Source: an uncultured Pelagibacteraceae bacterium (GTDB taxonomy: Bacteria > Pseudomonadota > Alphaproteobacteria > Pelagibacterales > Pelagibacteraceae). Taken from it: a stretch of 64,000 nucleotides of DNA. The notes beneath the pieces were generated by a model that worked only from the letters and a program-made list of their open reading frames with translations, had not been told where the DNA came from and did no database searches. The position numbers and the translations under genes were made by a program. This document shows, piece by piece, positions 61,077-64,000 of this stretch. Each line of letters starts with the position of its first letter. Position 1 is the stretch's first letter. The stretch lies in assembly GCA_902537575.1 (NCBI GenBank), contig CACBBX010000001.1:83967-147966 (forward strand), written 5' to 3'.

Positions 61077-62042
61077 ATGAATTTTAAAATTGATAACCTT
61101 CAATATTGTAATTGGTCAAGAGAAACCTTTGAGTTTAATAGATCTGCAGGTCTTGATGCTGTTCATGTTACAATAGTCTATCATGAAGATTACAGTGAGT
61201 TATTAAAGGAGATTAAAAAATGGGAAAAACTTTTTAAAGAAAACTCAGACATAATATTTCAAGGCTGGGACTACAAAGATATAGAAAAGGCAAATAAAGA
61301 GAAAAAAACAGCAATTTTTTTTGGTTTTCAAAATTGTTCGCCCATAGAGGATGATATAAAATTAGTTGAAAAAATTCATAAACTAGGTTGCCGATTTATG
61401 CAGCTCACTTACAACAACCAATCATTATTAGCTACTGGTTGTTATGAAAATACAGACAGTGGAGTTACCAATTTTGGACGTGAAGTCATAAAAGAAATGA
61501 ATAGGGTGGGTGTAGCAATTGATATGTCACATTCAGCTGAAAAAAGTACAATTGACGCAATCGAGTTAAGTCAAAAACCAATAGCAATAACTCATGCAAA
61601 TCCAAATTTTTGGCATCCTGCAAAAAGAAACAAATCGTCTGATTTGTTAAAAATTTTATGTGATAGCGGAGGTATTCTTGGATTATCTTTATATCCTCAT
61701 CATCTGAAAGATAACACAAATTGTACCCTTGAAAGTTTTTGTGAGATGGTTGCTAAGACAGCTGAAATTATGAACACAAAACAAATAGGTATTGGATCTG
61801 ATCTTTGCCTTCAGCAACCTGACAGTGTTGTTGAATGGATGAGAAATGGAACATGGTCCAAAAGTACAAATTTTGGTGAAGGTAATAAAAATAAACCTGG
61901 ATTTCCTAAACAACCTCAATGGTTTGAGGACGCTAGGGGTTTTTCAAATATCGAAAAAGGTCTTAAAAAAGTTGGATTTTCTGATGAAGAGACAAATGGA
62001 ATACTTGGAAACAACTGGTACAATTTCTATAAATTAATTTAG
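61077..62042 (+). CDS. M19 membrane-dipeptidase-like protein with altered metal site
   Basis: A 321-residue TIM-barrel protein of the M19 (renal dipeptidase) family without signal peptide. Ligands and substrate residues kept from the family are H152 (AIDMSHSAEKS), H173 (IAITHANPNF), R184 (AKRNKS) and D242 (IGIGSDLC). The usual N-terminal HxD is missing (IDNLQYCNWS instead), and the bridging Glu is Q85 (FFGFQNCSPIED). It is therefore unlikely to be a standard two-zinc dipeptidase. It may bind one metal or do different chemistry. It leads a plus-strand run with a 553-residue unknown (2 bases on) and a DUF3726-like gene. Confidence 0.75.
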   Translation: MNFKIDNLQYCNWSRETFEFNRSAGLDAVHVTIVYHEDYSELLKEIKKWEKLFKENSDIIFQGWDYKDIEKANKEKKTAIFFGFQNCSPIEDDIKLVEKIHKLGCRFMQLTYNNQSLLATGCYENTDSGVTNFGREVIKEMNRVGVAIDMSHSAEKSTIDAIELSQKPIAITHANPNFWHPAKRNKSSDLLKILCDSGGILGLSLYPHHLKDNTNCTLESFCEMVAKTAEIMNTKQIGIGSDLCLQQPDSVVEWMRNGTWSKSTNFGEGNKNKPGFPKQPQWFEDARGFSNIEKGLKKVGFSDEETNGILGNNWYNFYKLI

Positions 62043-62044
62043 TT

Positions 62045-63706
62045 ATGAAAGTTCAACTTAGAGATCCAAATACGATAATGAAATTGTCAAGATTGGGATC
62101 ATTTCATCAGTCTAAACTGTCGTTTTTAAGAAGTTTTCTTAATGAATTTAAAGACTGGGAATATAAGAGAGATTTATTTAATCTAGATAGATATGGTTAT
62201 GGAGAAGCAATCTACTCTTTTAAGAAAGATAAAAGAACTTATTCACTAGTTTGTTTTGCAAATAAAATTAAAGATGACGAAAGATCAGATAGAGTAATTG
62301 CAACAAAATGGGATGCAGCATTTACATTGCATGATGGTGTTCCTACTCAAAAAGATATTGATAGACTTAAAAATGAAGTACCAAGGCAGGAAGTTGGAAG
62401 ACTTTCATTTAAAGAGTTAACATTGTCTAGAGCAAATAAATCTATTCGAGTATTCAATCATGTAGTTGAAAGATTAAGTGAAGGTAAACAACCAGATTTA
62501 GAATTACTATCAAATGTTGGATATTTATACAGAACAACTGCAGTATATGGTTCTGGAAAATTTGGCTTAGCGGATCGTTTTAGAATTAAGAACAGAGAAG
62601 AAATCAATGGACCTTTTAGACTGGAAATGATGCTAGTTTATTTAGTTAGGCAATTTACATTCGATCAAGTAAACCATGTTGCTCATCATAAAAACCCCAG
62701 CAAATCTGTTGTATTAGATAGAAATATTTGTAAAAATTTAGGCATTGGAAATTCTACTGGATTAGGTATGGCTCCATTTATAGTAAATCATCCAACATTA
62801 TTGAATAATTGGGTAATGAGCAGAGAGATCGCTTTAAAAAAAATAAGAGAAATAAAAATAGTTAAAAAAAAAGACAGTTTTTTATTTATTGATTGCCTTA
62901 AAAAATCTGTAACAAACATTACTAGCTGGAATACTGATAGTGAGTATCAGCAAATTAAAATTAAAAATCTATTAAAAGACTTAAAAAAATTTATCCACTT
63001 TATTGATAATAATTTTGATTTTGAAGACGAATATCCTTTTAATCAAATATATCTTTGGTTAGAAGAGAAAGCATGTGAGGAGTGTATTGAGTATGTAGTT
63101 TCTATTATGATGGAACCATATAATGAAATAACTAATCCGTTAGTAAGTCAGATGAGTTCTGAGGAGGATAAATATTTTACTATTCCAACTAGCAGAACAA
63201 TTAAAGATTTAATCAATATTATTGAAAAAAAATATTCAAATATTTTAAAAATAAACTTTGAAAAAAAACAAAATATGCAAAATTTTTGGTTTATTTCCAA
63301 GAACAAAGAGGAGCCTAGATTAGCTGATAGATTCGAAGAGGGCGGATCTGAATTAGAACAACCACTGGCAATAGCTAGAGATGTAAAAAAACTGCATAAA
63401 AAATTATTAGATACGAAAAATAATTCTACTGTTGCAGAATTTTTGTCTAAAAATTCTGAGTTTAGACACATTGTTAGGAGAGTATTTATTGTTGAAAAAT
63501 TTCCATACTCTGAGATACAAGATAATACTATTGGTAAAAATATAATGCCTATAGATATGCTAAGGTTAAAACTATCTTTCTTTGGAGCCTTAAAATTTGA
63601 TCCACGATCAAATAAATGGTTAAGAATTTGTATGTTCCAAGGAGCACCACTACCTGATGAATTAAAAAACTTTGATGAACAGTGGGTCTATAGGTCAAGT
63701 AATTAA
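62045..63706 (+). CDS. Large protein of unknown function in the M19-DUF3726 cluster
   Basis: A 553-residue soluble protein with no signal peptide and no membrane helix. I do not recognise a domain. Notable pieces are SRLGSFHQSKLSFLRSFLNE near the start, YGSGKFGLADRFRIKNREEI near residue 170, FDQVNHVAHHKNPSK with three histidines and GNSTGLGMAPFIVNHP. The latter Gly/Ser-rich stretch could bind a phosphate or nucleotide, but this is a guess. It sits 2 bases after the M19-like gene and 3 bases before the DUF3726-like gene, so the three are a tight unit. Confidence 0.65.
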   Translation: MKVQLRDPNTIMKLSRLGSFHQSKLSFLRSFLNEFKDWEYKRDLFNLDRYGYGEAIYSFKKDKRTYSLVCFANKIKDDERSDRVIATKWDAAFTLHDGVPTQKDIDRLKNEVPRQEVGRLSFKELTLSRANKSIRVFNHVVERLSEGKQPDLELLSNVGYLYRTTAVYGSGKFGLADRFRIKNREEINGPFRLEMMLVYLVRQFTFDQVNHVAHHKNPSKSVVLDRNICKNLGIGNSTGLGMAPFIVNHPTLLNNWVMSREIALKKIREIKIVKKKDSFLFIDCLKKSVTNITSWNTDSEYQQIKIKNLLKDLKKFIHFIDNNFDFEDEYPFNQIYLWLEEKACEECIEYVVSIMMEPYNEITNPLVSQMSSEEDKYFTIPTSRTIKDLINIIEKKYSNILKINFEKKQNMQNFWFISKNKEEPRLADRFEEGGSELEQPLAIARDVKKLHKKLLDTKNNSTVAEFLSKNSEFRHIVRRVFIVEKFPYSEIQDNTIGKNIMPIDMLRLKLSFFGALKFDPRSNKWLRICMFQGAPLPDELKNFDEQWVYRSSN

Positions 63707-63709
63707 AAG

Positions 63710-64000
63710 ATGAAATCTTTAAGCGAGATTGAAACTATGTCTAAAAGAGCATCAAAAGCTGCTGGATTTTCATGGGGTGAAGCTGAGGAAATTGGAAAAT
63801 GTATAAGACAATTAGAGATGTTTGGTTTACCCGGTATCAAACATCTAAACTCTTATTTTAATGATAAGAAAAAAAATACTTATGTGAAATTAAGTTCAAT
63901 AAATCAATTAAATACTTCTTTTTCAAATCCTTATTGCCCAATCATTTTAGGAATTAGTTTTTTAGATCAACTAAAAACAGTGGAAAATTATGAAAAAATT
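63710..64000 (+). CDS. DUF3726-like protein, 5' part only
   Basis: The first 97 codons are present and the gene runs off the right edge. The ATG at 63710-63712 follows an AAAAG stretch. The start MKSLSEIETMSKRASKAAGF with SWGEAEEIGK and LEMFGLPGIKHL resembles what I recall of DUF3726 proteins. Those are of unknown function and often annotated beside M19-like dipeptidases in proteobacteria. It begins 3 bases after the 553-residue gene. The function is unknown. Confidence 0.6.
   Translation, partial: MKSLSEIETMSKRASKAAGFSWGEAEEIGKCIRQLEMFGLPGIKHLNSYFNDKKKNTYVKLSSINQLNTSFSNPYCPIILGISFLDQLKTVENYEKI

Noticed and set aside
1..64000. Mobile elements, prophage, CRISPR arrays, tRNA or rRNA genes.
   Set aside because: No transposase, integrase, repeat-spacer array or cloverleaf-like segment was seen in the gaps, which are all shorter than about 160 bases.

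Overview
The window looks like a streamlined marine alphaproteobacterium of the SAR11 clade (Pelagibacterales, 'Candidatus Pelagibacter'-like). It is very AT-rich and almost entirely coding. Neighbouring genes overlap by 1-13 bases or sit a few bases apart, and the longest gap between genes is about 160 bases. The gene content (TMA monooxygenase, TMAO demethylase, a TMAO-type ABC importer, glx/mgs-type glutamate synthase modules, heterotetrameric sarcosine oxidase, formate-THF ligase) matches the one-carbon and methylated-amine repertoire known from SAR11. I see no rRNA, tRNA, CRISPR array, insertion sequence or prophage.

Layout. 1-2.4 kb (minus): an alpha-hydroxy-acid dehydrogenase cut by the window edge, an S51 peptidase and a stand-alone GcvT-type folate protein. 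2.6-10.3 kb (plus): a peptide/opine-type ABC importer (binding protein, perfect hairpin terminator, two permeases, fused double ATPase) and a FadN-type 3-hydroxyacyl-CoA dehydrogenase. 10.3-11.7 kb (minus): a membrane-anchored cyclophilin and an exported HExxH protein. 11.7-15.3 kb: an agmatinase-family ureohydrolase with an aldehyde dehydrogenase, facing an ArgE-like deacylase. 15.4-22.8 kb (plus): a housekeeping run of CsaA, a LysE exporter, aconitase, a YfgM-like protein, BamB, a cupin-like protein, ZapE and YjbQ.

22.8-38.0 kb is a long minus-strand array. Read in transcription order it is TMAO demethylase, a MarR-like regulator, a DAO-family flavoprotein, a glutamine-synthetase-family ligase, GlxB/C/D (MgsA/B/C-like), a small basic protein, AmtB, two tiny membrane proteins separated by a terminator, a type III glutamine synthetase, a diaminopropionate ammonia-lyase-like PLP enzyme and a photolyase. 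Divergent from it, 38.1-45.8 kb (plus) carries the TMAO importer TmoX/W/V, with a MORN protein and a membrane protein of unknown function inserted, followed by glycerol kinase and glycerol-3-phosphate dehydrogenase. Then come TMA monooxygenase (minus), an iron alcohol dehydrogenase with a class I amidotransferase (plus), formate-THF ligase (minus) and soxBDAG (plus).

Together the genes suggest this route: TMA is oxidised to TMAO by Tmm; TMAO is imported by TmoXWV and cleaved by Tdm to dimethylamine and formaldehyde. Methylamine could then enter glutamate via a GMAS-type ligase, GlxBCD/Mgs and a SoxBDAG/Mgd-type or DAO-type oxidase. C1 units move onto tetrahydrofolate and out as formate plus ATP through Fhs, while AmtB and the ligases handle the nitrogen. 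I do not see a dimethylamine monooxygenase (Dmm) in the window.

56-64 kb returns to mixed genes: an EamA transporter, a small lipoprotein, an aspartate/glutamate racemase, a cold-shock protein, a GNAT protein and PurK/PurE. At the right edge is a triad I find the least explained: an M19 'dipeptidase' that lacks half of the usual metal site, a 553-residue protein of unknown function, and the start of a DUF3726-like protein.
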